Origin: an uncultured Clostridia bacterium
GTDB lineage: Bacteria; Bacillota; Clostridia; Oscillospirales; Ruminococcaceae
NCBI GenBank assembly: GCA_947630315.1
Contig: CANRHA010000114.1
Span: 1-5,767 of the forward strand
DNA: 5,767 nt
Direction of reading: 5' to 3'
Shown here: positions 5,343 to 5,767 of the stretch, one piece after another
Layout: every line of letters begins with the position of its first letter
How positions within the stretch are numbered: position 1 is the stretch's first letter
Notes under the pieces: model-generated
Told to the model about the DNA's origin: nothing
The model's input: only the letters and a program-made list of their open reading frames with translations
Database searches by the model: none
Position numbers and translations under genes: made by a program

Positions 5343-5767
5343 TTACTTCCTCTTTTCTTCTAAAAGCCTCAGAACAAGATCTCTTGCATAGTCGACGCTG
5401 AAAACCTCGTCGGTAAAATCTACGCCCATCGCCCTGAGCCTGTCAAATACCTTTGTAACCTGCGGGACCGTAAGGCCCATTTCTGTAAGCTCGGCCGCGC
5501 GGGCAAATACGCTTGATCGGTCGGCGTACATGAACACCTTTGCGTCGTTCATAACAAGTATCTTTGTGACCGTTTTGGCTACGTCCTCCATCGAATGAGA
5601 TACCAGCAAAACGGTGGTGCCCTTTTCGGCGTGATATTCTTTTATGAGCCCGAGTATCCTGTCGCGGCCACGGGGATCAAGCCCCGCCGTAGGCTCGTCA
5701 AGAATAAGCACCCGCGGTTCCATAGCCATTACCCCGGCGATGGCGACGCGCCGCTTTTGTCCTCCCG
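5343..5767 (-). CDS. ecfA2: Energy-coupling factor transporter ATPase EcfA2, partial (5' end outside window)
   Basis: This is one of the two cytoplasmic ABC ATPases that power an ECF importer for vitamins or transition metals; EcfA1 and EcfA2 pair and drive EcfT plus an exchangeable substrate-binding S subunit. Only the last 140 residues are visible. The first full codons read GGQKRRVAIAG, and the two leftover bases CG fit the Ser of an LSGGQ signature. Next come Walker B (VLILDEPTAGLDP, with catalytic Glu in DEPT), the D-loop, and the switch histidine in LLVSHSMED at about visible residue 57. The Walker A and Q-loop lie upstream of the window. The C-terminal tail (AELTEMGLTVPQVTKVFDRL and onward) is of the EcfA2 type, and its place directly before ecfT fits the usual ecfA1-ecfA2-ecfT order. 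The gene ends in TAA at 5345-5343, 1 nt before the ecfT start. EcfA1 is a less likely identity. No S subunit is visible, so the substrate cannot be named. Confidence 0.93.
   Translation of the reverse strand, partial: GGQKRRVAIAGVMAMEPRVLILDEPTAGLDPRGRDRILGLIKEYHAEKGTTVLLVSHSMEDVAKTVTKILVMNDAKVFMYADRSSVFARAAELTEMGLTVPQVTKVFDRLRAMGVDFTDEVFSVDYARDLVLRLLEEKRK
5346..5354 (-). promoter_or_regulatory. Shine-Dalgarno site deciding the TTG start of ecfT
   Basis: The minus strand reads AAGAGGAAG here, with the GAGG core at 5352-5349 and 7 nt between it and the TTG at 5341-5339. It sits within the last codons of ecfA2. No ATG or GTG is available in the ecfT frame between the in-frame stop at 5362-5360 and the conserved N-terminus, so this site supports TTG as the initiator. 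Confidence 0.75.

Overview
The window is a tightly packed stretch of bacterial chromosome with about 50% GC. All six protein-coding genes lie on the minus strand, so they are transcribed from high to low coordinates. Gene content and order suggest a Gram-positive Clostridia-type bacterium, possibly an uncultured gut Oscillospirales or Ruminococcaceae relative. The clues are an ecfA2-ecfT-truA run typical of Firmicutes, a DUF5711 protein, and a zinc-finger ClpE-type ATPase. That placement is an inference from gene families and not a database match.

In transcription order the layout is: (1) 5767-5343, the C-terminal part of ecfA2, an ATPase of an energy-coupling factor (ECF) vitamin or metal transporter, with its 5' end outside the window; (2) 5341-4532, ecfT, the transmembrane coupling subunit, with a TTG start 1 nt after the ecfA2 stop; (3) 4535-3798, truA, tRNA pseudouridine synthase, overlapping ecfT by ATGA; (4) 3781-2597, a single-pass membrane protein of the DUF5711 type with a probable extracytoplasmic beta-propeller; (5) 2575-1673, a CvpA-family membrane protein with an unusually large central loop; (6) 1659-1, the first 553 residues of a ClpE-like AAA+ unfoldase whose 3' end lies outside the window. 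The longest gap between genes is 21 nt, so no stretch over 300 bases lacks a gene. I see no terminator, RNA gene, repeat array or mobile element.

Spacing suggests one long operon. The first half serves vitamin uptake (ecfA2, ecfT) and tRNA modification (truA). The second half holds two envelope proteins of uncertain function and a protein-quality-control ATPase. A good sigma-A-like promoter (TTCAAA, 17 nt, extended -10 TGATATAAT) lies inside the last codons of cvpA, placed to drive clpE separately.

Nothing here looks like a dramatic new system. The points most worth a second look are the buried clpE promoter without an evident CtsR site, the DUF5711-CvpA-ClpE neighbourhood, the enlarged CvpA loop, the TTG start of ecfT, and a strong preference for ATA isoleucine codons despite the balanced base composition.
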